Notes under the pieces: generated by a model
What the model was told of the DNA's origin: nothing
The model's input: the letters and a program-made list of their open reading frames with translations, nothing else
Databases searched by the model: none
Position numbers and translations under genes: made by a program
Shown here: positions 44,490 through 52,446 of the stretch, one piece after another
Layout: each line of letters opens with the position of its first letter
How positions within the stretch are numbered: the stretch's first letter is position 1
Assembly: GCA_038116945.1 (NCBI GenBank)
Contig: JAYOEY010000009.1
Location: 85,822-149,821, forward strand
DNA length: 64,000 bases
Source of the DNA: JAYOEY01 sp038116945
GTDB lineage: Bacteria > Pseudomonadota > Alphaproteobacteria > MPNO01 > UBA2964
Reading direction: 5' to 3'

Positions 44490-44700
44490 TCCCCCTCGGC
44501 GGTTGTCCGTTCAGTACACGGTTGAGCTCGTGCCTGTCGTCGCCGATCCTTCTGAGCGTATCCGGGCCGACGCGGCGGAGGTCGTTATAGGCCCGTATCA
44601 GGGACATTAGCCTGCCGATTCTATTGACGATCCGGCTGAGACCGGAAGTTGCTGGGCGTCCGGGCGTATTCGCCTGCGCGGGAAATTCGATCGGGTTCAT
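44470..44700 (-). CDS. Small basic protein, DUF1127-like
   Basis: 76 residues. The segment SLIRAYNDLRRVGPDTLRRIGDDRHELNRVL resembles the DUF1127/YjiS motif (RELxxLxDxxLxDIGlxRxEI; see L-R-R-I-G-D-D-R-H-E-L). CCGGAGGACTGCCCC places a strong ribosome site before the ATG at 44700. The 3' end overlaps the glycosyltransferase gene by 20 bases on the other strand. DUF1127 proteins help phosphate and carbon uptake regulation by RNA turnover in some Alphaproteobacteria; applying that here is inference. Confidence 0.6.
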   Translation of the reverse strand: MNPIEFPAQANTPGRPATSGLSRIVNRIGRLMSLIRAYNDLRRVGPDTLRRIGDDRHELNRVLNGQPPRGINHDKG

Positions 44701-44767
44701 GGGGCAGTCCTCCGGCGGTTTCCGATGGAAGGACGCTACCGATCCCTGTGAGATTAATCCAATATAT

Positions 44768-44791
44768 TGAAAATCAAATTTTCATATGAAA
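44768..44791. promoter_or_regulatory. Overlapping palindromes in the lysR promoter
   Basis: TGAAAAT-CAA-ATTTTCA (44768-44784) and the perfect 12-base palindrome TTTCATATGAAA (44780-44791) overlap, in an AT-rich stretch 10-34 bases before the LysR start. Position suits an autoregulatory LysR box. The DUF1127-like gene starts 68 bases away on the other strand. Confidence 0.5.
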
Positions 44792-44801
44792 TAAGTATGA
44801 T

Positions 44802-45704
44802 ATGGACGTTCGTCATCTTCGCTATTTCGTCGCCGTCGCCGAAGAAAGACATGTAACTCGGGCAGCGGAGCGTCTCGGCATTCAGCAGCCGCCGCTCAGC
44901 CAGCAGATCCGGTCGCTGGAAGATGAACTTGGCGTCAGGCTGTTCCATCGAAAACCCCGGGGGGTTGAGCTGACGGATGCGGGTAAAGCGCTGCTACCCG
45001 ATGCCCGGCGCATTCTGGCCGATGTCGAAAACGCCGTCGCCAGGGTGCACAGGACGGCGCGCGGCGAACAGGGGCGCGTTGCCGTCGGGTTTACGAGTTC
45101 GGTGCCGTTTCATCCGTTCTTTCCCGGCGCCCTTCGCGACTACCGTGAAAGTTTCCCGATGGTTGCCCTGCCATTGGAGGAAGGCGGTACCGTCGATCTT
45201 GTCGCAGCCATCGTCAGCGAACGCCTTGACGTGGCCTTCATCCGCTCGCCCGCGCCCGAAGCGGACGGCATTGCGGTATACGATGTTCTGTCGGAGCCGA
45301 TGGTAGCGGCGGTGCCGGCGGCGCATCCGCTCGGCACGAAACGACGGACCGGTCCGATCGATCTCGCTGATCTTTCGGAAGAACCGTTCGTCCTCTATCG
45401 GCGTTCGTCGGGCCCCGGTCTTTACGACGCGATTACCGCCGCCTGCCATGGCGCCGGATTTTCCCCCCGGCTGGAACAGGAGGCACCCCGCATCGTGGCG
45501 ACGCTGAACCTTGTGGCGGCGGGGCTTGGCGTTACGCTCGTGCCGGAGTCTCTCGCCTCAATGCGAATGGCGGGAGTACGGTTCCGCACGCTTGCCGGAA
45601 AAGACGCGCCGAGGGCGCCGATCAGGCTCGCCTGCCGCCGGACGGACCATTCGACGGCCGCGCGTCTTTTCGTCGAAACCGTTCGCCGCAAGGCGAGCCG
45701 CTAG
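44802..45704 (+). CDS. LysR-family transcriptional regulator
   Basis: 300 residues. N-terminal helix-turn-helix MDVRHLRYFVAVAEERHVTRAAERLGIQQPPLSQQIRSLEDELG (key: RAAERLGIQQPPLSQQI, about 17-33) and C-terminal effector domain (90-295) with the usual PFVLYRRSSGPGLYD and GLGVTLVP pieces. The QQPPLSQQIRSLE variant is found in benzoate/catechol regulators such as BenM/CatM. Divergent from the small DUF1127-like gene and convergent with the diiron-oxidase-fold gene. Target genes are not obvious; the palindromes upstream suggest autoregulation. Confidence 0.9.
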   Translation: MDVRHLRYFVAVAEERHVTRAAERLGIQQPPLSQQIRSLEDELGVRLFHRKPRGVELTDAGKALLPDARRILADVENAVARVHRTARGEQGRVAVGFTSSVPFHPFFPGALRDYRESFPMVALPLEEGGTVDLVAAIVSERLDVAFIRSPAPEADGIAVYDVLSEPMVAAVPAAHPLGTKRRTGPIDLADLSEEPFVLYRRSSGPGLYDAITAACHGAGFSPRLEQEAPRIVATLNLVAAGLGVTLVPESLASMRMAGVRFRTLAGKDAPRAPIRLACRRTDHSTAARLFVETVRRKASR

Positions 45705-46414
45705 GCGGCGGCCTGTTCGTCGATTGCCAGCGTGTATTTGAGCATGTCGTCGTACATCAGGTGCTGCACGTCGAGCATCATCTTGGCGGTCTTGATGACG
45801 AGCTGCCGGTCGGCTTCCGTCGTTGCGAACTGATCGAGCAGGCGGACGCCGACATCCGAGTGCTCCTGGTCGGCCGAGTCGTGAATGACCCAGTAGGCGA
45901 CGGCCTCGTCGTCGAGCCCGAACTTCTCCTGCAGCTTCCGCGCGATCTGGATATAGAGACCGGGAATCGCCGCTTCGCCCGCCAGCATGTGCGCGGCGAC
46001 GCCTTCGAGGAAACTTTTCTTGCAGATCATCGTAAACCAGGCCTGGAATGCGGCCACGCCCGGGCAGTAGGGCGGGTCGTACATCTCTTCCGGTTTGAGC
46101 CCGAGACCCTTCGCAAAGTTGAGATATAGCCGGTGGTGCGAAACCCCGTCCGACATCAGCCTGCCGGTGGACTCCTCGTAGGCGACCTCCGCGATCATCT
46201 CGCGCCATTTTGGGTCGGGACAGATCACGTAGAGATTGCCGTGATAATTGTGGTTATGCAGCGGTATGCCGCCATGCTGTTTGCAAAGATATCGTGTCTG
46301 TTCGAAATTCCATTTCCCTTCCACCATGCCGGTCCAGAGCGGGTGACCATACATCGGCTGGTCCTTGTGCATCTGGTCGATGGCGTCGAGTACGTCCTGA
46401 TTTGTGAGCGGCAT
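45701..46414 (-). CDS. Heme-oxygenase-like diiron oxidase (HDO, CADD/PqqC-type) family protein
   Basis: 237 residues. The sequence H178-x3-D182-x2-H185 (IHDSADQEH) is the metal motif of CADD and related HDO proteins; E80/E81 in YEESTG, H93/H94 in SHH and E147 in GEAAIPGLY give the remaining ligands. This is the fold of PqqC, TenA and CADD. HDO enzymes activate oxygen at a diiron centre for C-C or C-N bond cleavage. No PQQ or folate genes adjoin it. It converges on lysR with a four-base overlap. Substrate unknown; a pathway role is not inferred. Confidence 0.78.
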   Translation of the reverse strand: MPLTNQDVLDAIDQMHKDQPMYGHPLWTGMVEGKWNFEQTRYLCKQHGGIPLHNHNYHGNLYVICPDPKWREMIAEVAYEESTGRLMSDGVSHHRLYLNFAKGLGLKPEEMYDPPYCPGVAAFQAWFTMICKKSFLEGVAAHMLAGEAAIPGLYIQIARKLQEKFGLDDEAVAYWVIHDSADQEHSDVGVRLLDQFATTEADRQLVIKTAKMMLDVQHLMYDDMLKYTLAIDEQAAA

Positions 46415-46509
46415 GGCGGTCTCCCGTAAAACTTTCTCGTTGGTCTTGTCGTCATAAAGGTTATGGGACAGCCTAGCATCTTGTCCAGCGACGGAGGGCC
46501 GAAAGGGAG

Positions 46510-46929
46510 ATGCAGGTTTACGCGAGGGGCGGCTGCCTGTGCGGCGCCGTCAGATACGAATGCGCGAATCCGCCGATCATGCAGGGAGCCTGCCATTGTC
46601 GTGACTGCCAGCGGCAGACCGGTGCGGCTTTCGCCGTGCTGGCGATTTTCAGAAAAGAGGATATGAAGGTCACCGGGGATGATTACGCCGTCTTCGTCCA
46701 CAAGGGCGAAAGCGGCCAGGAGGTTCGGCGCGGTTTCTGCAGGAGCTGCGGGTCTTCCATCCTTGCCGAATACGACGTGACTCCGGATTTCGCCGTCGTC
46801 ATGTCGGGCACGCTCGACGACCCGTCGCTTGTCAGGCCGGAATGGAATATCTACACCGCCGGGAAGCAGCCTTGGGTCGAGCTGCCGCACACCATGAAAA
46901 ACATGGAGGGCGGTTTCCGCCAGCCCTGA
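46510..46929 (+). CDS. GFA-domain (Mss4-like) protein
   Basis: 139 residues with the zinc-binding motifs of the glutathione-dependent formaldehyde-activating family: GGCLCGAVRYEC, CHCRDCQRQTGAAF, and FCRSCGSS. Each Cys pair is intact. The fold binds zinc; some members take part in formaldehyde-glutathione adduct formation. It precedes an alpha/beta hydrolase by 23 bases, so both may be cotranscribed. Exact role unknown. Confidence 0.88.
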   Translation: MQVYARGGCLCGAVRYECANPPIMQGACHCRDCQRQTGAAFAVLAIFRKEDMKVTGDDYAVFVHKGESGQEVRRGFCRSCGSSILAEYDVTPDFAVVMSGTLDDPSLVRPEWNIYTAGKQPWVELPHTMKNMEGGFRQP

Positions 46930-46952
46930 AACCGGCGAGAAGGACAAACGGC

Positions 46953-47744
46953 ATGCCCTACAGCGAACGAAACGGCGTCAGAACCTATTACGATGCGACG
47001 GGCGAGGGGACTCCCTTCGTCATGCTGCATGCCAACCCGTGCGATCACTGGATGTGGTCGTACCAGATCGCGAATTTTTCAAAGCGGTTCCGGGTGATCG
47101 CACCCGACATGCGCGGTTACGGCCGATCGGACAAGCCGCTCGAACGCTACCCGTTCGACGCGCTGATCGAAGACGTGCTCGGCGTCATCGATCAGGAAGG
47201 CGTTGAGAGCGGCATTCTGGCGGGGGCCAGCATGGGCTCCAAAATGGCGTTCAAGCTGGCCGCGGAGCGTCCGGGCCTGTTTCAGGCCCACATCCATGTT
47301 GGCGGCAATGCCTTTCGCGGCACGTCCTATGACGGGCGCATCGTGGGATACGAAAACGAGGAACTTCTGCCATACCGCGCCGGTCATCTGAGAGAGCTGT
47401 TCGCACCGGGCTTCGCCGATACCGACCGCGGACGCTACCTGTGCGAAACCATCCTGCAGGATACCGGACGGATGTCGGGAGCGGCGATCGCGACGCTGTT
47501 TCATTCGTTCGACGACGTCGATCTGGCGTCGCAGGTGACGGCGATCGCCGAGCCGGTCCTGATCGTCAACGGTGCGCACGACAACTCGCTGGAAGGCGGC
47601 CGGCGAACCGCGGGGCTTATCCCGGGGGCGCGGCACGAGGTTATCGAGAATGCCGGCCATCTCTGCATTCTCGAAGATCCGGCCCGTTTCGATGGCCTGG
47701 TGGAGCACTTCCTGTCGGAAAACGGGCTCTGGCCCGAAATCTGA
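46953..47744 (+). CDS. Alpha/beta hydrolase
   Basis: 263 residues. Start ATG 46953 with AAGGAC before it. Core: MLHANPCDHWMW, DMRGYGRSDKP, nucleophile S93 in AGASMGSKMA, Asp in GAHDNSLEGG and His in NAGHLC. The HANPCDHWMW loop resembles haloalkane/fluoroacetate dehalogenase-type and epoxide-hydrolase-type relatives but Ser as nucleophile points to an esterase or lactonase. It converges on phaR with four bases between. Confidence 0.87.
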   Translation: MPYSERNGVRTYYDATGEGTPFVMLHANPCDHWMWSYQIANFSKRFRVIAPDMRGYGRSDKPLERYPFDALIEDVLGVIDQEGVESGILAGASMGSKMAFKLAAERPGLFQAHIHVGGNAFRGTSYDGRIVGYENEELLPYRAGHLRELFAPGFADTDRGRYLCETILQDTGRMSGAAIATLFHSFDDVDLASQVTAIAEPVLIVNGAHDNSLEGGRRTAGLIPGARHEVIENAGHLCILEDPARFDGLVEHFLSENGLWPEI

Positions 47745-47748
47745 AGCT

Positions 47749-48345
47749 TTAGCTCCGCTTTTTTTTGAGGGCGTCGAGTTTTGTCTGGACGTCCCGCAGC
47801 TGTTTCTCAAGCTCGTTTTCGAGCTCTTCCTCGTCCGTTTGCCCTTCCGCCGGCTGACCGGCGCTTGCCATGTTGCCGAACATGTTCACGAGGTTCTGCT
47901 GGAAAAGCTCCATGTTGCGGCGGCCGATTTCGCCGAACTGCTCGACCTGCTGCCAGTTGTCGGTGAACGCGTCCATCGATTTCTGGAGATAAGCGGAAAC
48001 GCTTTCCGACATGCCTTTTTCGTAAAAGCTGATGATCTGTCGCAGGACCTCGTTCGGCAGCATGTTTTCGCCGCTGGATTCCTGATCCGCGACGATCTGC
48101 GCGAGTATCGACGAGGTGATGTCCTGATCGGTTTTCGCATCGACCACAAGAAACGGTTCATTGCGGATCACCATATGGCGAAGGTCGTCGAGCGTGACGA
48201 ACTTGGCGGTATCGGTGTTATAGAGCCGCCTGTTGGCGTATTTCCGAATGATGACGGGCGGACGGCTGCCGTCGGTACTCGAGCCTGTTTCCGGTGGCGG
48301 AGCAGTGGCCTTCTTGGCCTTGTGTGTGGTTGGTTTCTTTTCCAT
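47749..48345 (-). CDS. phaR: Polyhydroxyalkanoate synthesis repressor PhaR
   Basis: 198 residues. The DNA-binding domain (about 28-85) begins PPVIIRKYANRRLYNTDTAKFVTLDDL, the PHB_acc_N signature, followed by PHB_acc (IISFYEKGMSESVSAYLQKS) and a Glu/Lys-rich tail. PhaR binds the promoters of phasin and itself and also PHA granules, releasing the genes when granules form. The ATG at 48345 is chosen because the domain begins at the usual place. Two inverted repeats TTTTTGC-N3-GCAAAAA lie in the divergent promoter. Confidence 0.93.
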   Translation of the reverse strand: MEKKPTTHKAKKATAPPPETGSSTDGSRPPVIIRKYANRRLYNTDTAKFVTLDDLRHMVIRNEPFLVVDAKTDQDITSSILAQIVADQESSGENMLPNEVLRQIISFYEKGMSESVSAYLQKSMDAFTDNWQQVEQFGEIGRRNMELFQQNLVNMFGNMASAGQPAEGQTDEEELENELEKQLRDVQTKLDALKKKRS

Positions 48346-48367
48346 GCCCCAATCTTTGTCGTTGCAG

Positions 48368-48392
48368 AATATTTTTGCAATGCAAAAATATT
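48368..48392. promoter_or_regulatory. Candidate PhaR operator, copy 1
   Basis: Perfect palindrome with 12-base arms around a single central A at 48380: AATATTTTTGCA / TGCAAAAATATT. Its core TTTTTGC-AAT-GCAAAAA (48372-48388) contains TGC-N3-GCA, the PhaR-type core. It stands 22 bases upstream of the phaR start. Confidence 0.8.
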
Positions 48393-48425
48393 GATTGCAA
48401 TCGGGAATCCGGATCCTTATATCTC

Positions 48426-48442
48426 TTTTTGCAACGCAAAAA
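48426..48442. promoter_or_regulatory. Candidate PhaR operator, copy 2
   Basis: TTTTTGC (48426-48432), AAC, GCAAAAA (48436-48442): same arms and spacing as copy 1, centres 54 bases apart (about five helical turns). It stands 37 bases upstream of the phasin start. Confidence 0.8.
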
Positions 48443-48479
48443 TGCGTTCCAGATTCTAACCTTGTCAGGAGGACGCCAG

Positions 48480-49007
48480 ATGACCACCAAAGCCAAGACA
48501 ACCACCGAGACCACGGCGAAGGCCGCGGAAGAGGTCTTCGAAGCCGTTATGGAGACCGGAGCGCAGACCTTCGATAACATCGTGAAGGCCAGCGTCGATG
48601 CCGCGACGAAGGGCTACGAGAAGGCGACCGCCTACAGCGCTGCCGAGCTCGGCAAGACCACCGATGCGCTCAAGAAGGCCGAGAAGTTCGGCAAGGAAAA
48701 CGCCGCCACGTTCGACGCCGTCACCAAGGCGTTTACCGAAGGCATGGACGTCTACCGCGCCCGCATGCTCGCCAGCTGGAAGGATATGGCTGCTCTCAAC
48801 ATGGCCTGCATGGACCGGATGATGGGCATGCAGAACCCGCAGGAGATGGCGACCGTCCAGATGGAAACGATGGTCGAGGTTTCCCAGAAGTCCGTCGCTA
48901 ACGCGATCGAGCTCAACAGGATCGCCTTCGACATGTTCACCAAGGCCGCCGCGCCGGCCAAGGCCCGCGCCGAAGAGGTCATGGAAATGACCATGAAGGC
49001 CGCCTGA
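48480..49007 (+). CDS. Phasin family protein (PHA granule-associated)
   Basis: 175 residues, almost wholly amphipathic helix, Lys/Ala/Glu-rich with the Phasin_2 pattern (FDNIVKASVDAATKGYEKATAY, FDAVTKAFTEGMDVYRARM). Phasins coat PHA granules and set their number and size. AGGAGG precedes the ATG. The gene is divergent from phaR, and both share the promoter with two PhaR-type palindromes, so PhaR repression until granules appear is expected. Confidence 0.9.
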   Translation: MTTKAKTTTETTAKAAEEVFEAVMETGAQTFDNIVKASVDAATKGYEKATAYSAAELGKTTDALKKAEKFGKENAATFDAVTKAFTEGMDVYRARMLASWKDMAALNMACMDRMMGMQNPQEMATVQMETMVEVSQKSVANAIELNRIAFDMFTKAAAPAKARAEEVMEMTMKAA

Positions 49008-49034
49008 GCCAAATAATTCCGATCCGGAATGAAG

Positions 49035-49071
49035 CGGGCGGGATCCTCGGATCCCGCCCGTTTTATTTTTT
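49035..49071 (+). terminator. Rho-independent terminator of the phasin gene
   Basis: Perfect 12-base stem CGGGCGGGATCC / GGATCCCGCCCG (49035-49060) with a two-base apex, followed by TTTTATTTTTT. It lies 27 bases after the phasin stop. Confidence 0.93.
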
Positions 49072-49091
49072 AGTTCCGATTTTCGTCGGCG

Positions 49092-49499
49092 TTACGACGT
49101 CAGCATCAGCTCCGCTTCGCCGTCGATCACGATCTTGTCGCCGACGGCGCAGGTCGTCGCCATCGTGACGCGCTTGCGGTCGCGGTCGAGCGCCTTGACG
49201 GTCGCGGTCGTCACGACCGTGTCGCCGATCCGCACCGGGGCACGGAATTTCAACGACTGGCTGATATAGATGCAGCCGTAACCCGGCAGTTTCGTCCCAA
49301 CCGTGGTGGAAATGAAGCCCGCGCCGAGCATGCCGTGGGCGATCCTCCCCTTGAAAAGGGTCTTTGCCGCGAATTCTTCGTCCAGATGGACCGGGTTGTC
49401 GTCGCCCGATACTTCCGCAAACTTCACGATGTCGTCTTCCGTTACGGTCCGCTCATAGGTCGCGCTCTGGCCGACCTCCAGCTCGTCTATAGTCGCCAC
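49092..49499 (-). CDS. phaJ: MaoC-like (R)-specific enoyl-CoA hydratase, PhaJ-type
   Basis: 135 residues, hotdog fold. The catalytic pair is in GDDNPVHLDEEFA with FKGRIAHGML, the PhaJ/MaoC signature. It would convert trans-2-enoyl-CoA to (R)-3-hydroxyacyl-CoA, supplying PhaC from fatty-acid oxidation. A GTG at 49499 is used, with CAGGAG seven bases upstream; no ATG fits. It is the last gene of the leftward run phaC - DUF6489 - phaJ, with 20 bases to the previous gene. Confidence 0.88.
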   Translation of the reverse strand: MATIDELEVGQSATYERTVTEDDIVKFAEVSGDDNPVHLDEEFAAKTLFKGRIAHGMLGAGFISTTVGTKLPGYGCIYISQSLKFRAPVRIGDTVVTTATVKALDRDRKRVTMATTCAVGDKIVIDGEAELMLTS

Positions 49500-49519
49500 T
49501 TTCTGCTCCTGAATTTCGA

Positions 49520-49768
49520 TCAGTCTTTCTTGCCGCCGGCAAACCCGCCGGCGACCTGGGCCATCTGTTCCATGAAGGCCTTCTGCATCTGCTGCATCGC
49601 GTCGGTGCCCGCCGGGTACCACAGCTTCATCATGTCTTCCGGGTTCATGCTTCCGAGCCGCTTGCGCATCTCATCGAGCATTTCCTTCTGCAGCGCCTCC
49701 GTATCGGGCAGCCCGAGAAAGGCGCGCGCTTCTGCCGGGGTGCAGTCGATATCGAAGGTGATTTTCAC
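49520..49768 (-). CDS. DUF6489 family small protein
   Basis: 82 residues starting at GTG 49768, which overlaps the phaC stop as GTGA. It begins MKITFDIDCTPAEARAFLGLP and has a Met-rich helical C terminus (AMQQMQKAFMEQMAQV) and GGKKD end. Matches DUF6489, found beside phaC in Alphaproteobacteria. The Met/Gln-rich amphipathic helix resembles phasin segments, so granule binding is an inference. Confidence 0.75.
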   Translation of the reverse strand: MKITFDIDCTPAEARAFLGLPDTEALQKEMLDEMRKRLGSMNPEDMMKLWYPAGTDAMQQMQKAFMEQMAQVAGGFAGGKKD

Positions 49769-51585
49769 GTCTTCACCTTCACGTAGGAACCCGGCGCCGC
49801 CTCGATAATCTTGAGCAGGCCTTCGCCAGGCCGTCGCGCCGCGACCTTGGCGCCGGATTTCCGCAGGTTCCATTTGTGCCAGTACGGCCACCAGGACCCG
49901 GGATGCTCGGTGGCGTCGGCGAGCCACTCGTCGCCGTTCGCATACCGATTGCGCTTGGCGTTGGTCCAGTACTGGTATTTCTGCTTGGCCGGCGGGTTGA
50001 CGATACCCGCGATATGGCCTGACCCCGCCAGCGCGAAGCGCTTCTCGCCGGCGAACAGGTTCATCGCCTTGAAGACCGAATTGTAGGGGGCGATGTGATC
50101 TTCCCTCGTTGCCTGGAAGAATGAAGGCGTCTCGATCATGCCGAGATCGATCGGCGTATCGAGGAGCTCAATGCCGCCCGGCTCGACCAGCAGGTTCTCC
50201 TGATACATGTTGCGCAGATATTCGAGCAGAAGGCGGCCGGGGAAGCGCGTCGAATCCGCGTTCCAGAACAGCAGGTCGAACGCCGCCGGATCGCGGCCCA
50301 GCAGGTAATTGTTCACCACGAACGACCAGATCAGATCGTTGGCGCGCAGCATGTTGAAGGTCCAGGCCATCTGCTTGCCGTCGAGATAGCCGTACTTTTC
50401 GACTTCGGCCTCGACGGCCTTTAGCTGGTTCGCATCCGTAAAGACGCGAAGCTCGCCGGCTTCCGTAAAATCGACCTGGGCGGCGAGGAAGGTCGCCGCC
50501 TTGACCCGGTCGTCGCCATGCGCCGCCATGTACGCGAGCGTCGCCGACAGCAGCGTGCCGCCGATGCAGTAGCCAATGGTCGTGACTTCTTTTTCGCCGG
50601 ACGCCATTTCGACCGCCTGCAGGCCGGCCAGAATGCCGTCCCGGACGTAATCGTCAAAACCCTTGTCGCGCAGCGAAGCGTCGGGGTTCACCCAGGACAT
50701 CAGGAAAACGGTGTAGCCCTGTTCCGACAGCCATCTGATAAAGGAATTTTCCGGCTGCAGATCGAGGATATAGAACTTGTTGATCCAGGGCGGCACGATC
50801 AGCAGTGGCCGTTTGTAGACCTTGTCGGTCAGCGGCTCGTACTGGATGAGCTGGAACAGCTCGTTCTGGAAGACCACCGACCCCGGAGAGACGGCGAGGT
50901 TTTCGCCGACCCGGAACGCGTCCATGTCGGTCTGCGAGATCATCGGCGCGCCTTTGCTGCGCTCCATGTCCGCCTGAAAATTCCGGGCGCCGCGGACGAG
51001 GTTTTCGCCCTTGCTTTCCTGCGTCTCCCGGATGACCTCCGGATTGGTCAGCGGAAAATTGGTCGGCGCAAATGCGTCGATCATCTGGCGTGTGTAGAAA
51101 TCGAGCTTCTGTTCGGTGTCTGCGTCGAGACCCTCGGTCGCCGACAGGATTTCCTTCAGCCAGCGCGCATTCAGCAGGTAGGACTGCTTGATGAAATCGA
51201 AACAGGGGTTGGACGACCAGTCGGGATCGCGGAAGCGCCGGTCGCCGGGTTCGGGCTCGATCACCGGTTCGCCCGGTTCCGAATTCGCGTTCAGCATGCG
51301 CTGGGTGGTCGCGAGCCACAGCCTCTGATAGCCGTTCCACAGCTCGGTCTGGGCCTTCATCAGCGCGCTGTTGTCGAAGCTTGTTTTCGAGAGGGTTTTG
51401 ACGAATTCGTCGGCCGACGGCATGTCCGGTGCGGGTGCGGCTTCGGGCATGGACGCGGCGAACCCTTTCATCCATTCCGTCATCAGCGCCTGCCCCTGCG
51501 TGGCGAGGTCCGCCATGCCCTGAAAGGCATCGGCGAAGGCCTTGTTCGGGTCGTTCCTGTCGTCTGATTTCCGCGTGTCGGTCAT
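49765..51585 (-). CDS. phaC: Class I poly(R)-3-hydroxyalkanoate synthase PhaC
   Basis: 606 residues, usual class I length. The lipase-like box is GYCIGGT with catalytic C340; the other catalytic residues lie in the REDHIAP (Asp) and GSGHIAGIVNPP (His) segments. The N-terminal 100 residues are a variable regulatory domain. The enzyme polymerises (R)-3-hydroxyacyl-CoA at granule surfaces. Downstream genes are coupled by GTGA (DUF6489) and then phaJ. Neighbours phaR and phasin complete the granule cluster; phaA and phaB are not in the window. Confidence 0.95.
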   Translation of the reverse strand: MTDTRKSDDRNDPNKAFADAFQGMADLATQGQALMTEWMKGFAASMPEAAPAPDMPSADEFVKTLSKTSFDNSALMKAQTELWNGYQRLWLATTQRMLNANSEPGEPVIEPEPGDRRFRDPDWSSNPCFDFIKQSYLLNARWLKEILSATEGLDADTEQKLDFYTRQMIDAFAPTNFPLTNPEVIRETQESKGENLVRGARNFQADMERSKGAPMISQTDMDAFRVGENLAVSPGSVVFQNELFQLIQYEPLTDKVYKRPLLIVPPWINKFYILDLQPENSFIRWLSEQGYTVFLMSWVNPDASLRDKGFDDYVRDGILAGLQAVEMASGEKEVTTIGYCIGGTLLSATLAYMAAHGDDRVKAATFLAAQVDFTEAGELRVFTDANQLKAVEAEVEKYGYLDGKQMAWTFNMLRANDLIWSFVVNNYLLGRDPAAFDLLFWNADSTRFPGRLLLEYLRNMYQENLLVEPGGIELLDTPIDLGMIETPSFFQATREDHIAPYNSVFKAMNLFAGEKRFALAGSGHIAGIVNPPAKQKYQYWTNAKRNRYANGDEWLADATEHPGSWWPYWHKWNLRKSGAKVAARRPGEGLLKIIEAAPGSYVKVKT

Positions 51586-51708
51586 GCGTCGGGCTTTCCC
51601 TGGAATTACCAGCAGCCCTTACTTAGCGGAACGGCCGCGCCGTATCCAGCAAAGGGTTGCATGGCTGCCATGCAATGGCTGGGAGGCCGACTGATCGGGA
51701 AAATCGGA

Positions 51709-52446
51709 TCACGGAACCAGGTCAGCCCGCATTTTCGCGTCCCACGGCGTCCGGTCGGCGATCTCCCGGATCATCTTGCGCAGGATACCCTCGGCAAAGC
51801 TTCGCCGGTCCTTGACCTGCATCACGAACGATCCCGGCCCGCCGGTGACCAGCCTTCGGAAATATTCGGGCAGGTCGGGCATGCTCGGGCGGTGGATGGC
51901 GAGCGCGTTGATGACAATGCGGTTCCTGACGATGGCGTCGCGGACGAGGTCGACGTTCTCGCCCATCGTGTTGGGGCCGTCGCCCGAAATATCGATGACG
52001 CGTCGCGTGCCTTCGAACGCGTTGGCGTCGATCGAGGCAGCCGCGAAGGTCAGGGCCTCGCTGACCGCGTTGCCGCCGAAACACATGTTGCGCGGTGCGG
52101 CGAGAACACGCCTGCCGAATTCCTCCGCGCTCGCCTTGTCGTGGATGCGGGTCCAGCCGACGGCCATCTGCGTGCATTCGAAACCGGCGAATTCGATATA
52201 GGAGACGGCAATGGAGCGCAGAAAGCCGTTGGTGATGGCCCGCTGCACCCGCTCATGCATCAGGGCGTCGGCGTAGCCCTGCCGTTGGAGCGCCATCTCT
52301 TCCTCGTCGATGCTGCCGGAAGCATCCACCACGAAGGCAAGTTCGAGATCGACGCCCGTCGGGCGCGGGACAGGCCTTTTTTGCGCAAAAACCGGGCCGG
52401 CAGCCAGCAAGGCTGCGGCGACGAGAAGAGCGCAGCGGGTCGCCAT
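51709..52446 (-). CDS. DUF1194 (VWA-like) secreted protein
   Basis: 245 residues with a signal peptide ending VFA-Q (about residue 21). The rest is a VWA-type fold of DUF1194: the metal motif is FVVDASGSIDEEE with DxSxS intact, followed by VSYIEFAG and VIDISGDGPN. DUF1194 is common in Alphaproteobacteria, function unknown. Its ATG overlaps the CoxL-like stop by one base (TGATG), so it is cotranscribed with the molybdoenzyme. Confidence 0.83.
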   Translation of the reverse strand: MATRCALLVAAALLAAGPVFAQKRPVPRPTGVDLELAFVVDASGSIDEEEMALQRQGYADALMHERVQRAITNGFLRSIAVSYIEFAGFECTQMAVGWTRIHDKASAEEFGRRVLAAPRNMCFGGNAVSEALTFAAASIDANAFEGTRRVIDISGDGPNTMGENVDLVRDAIVRNRIVINALAIHRPSMPDLPEYFRRLVTGGPGSFVMQVKDRRSFAEGILRKMIREIADRTPWDAKMRADLVP

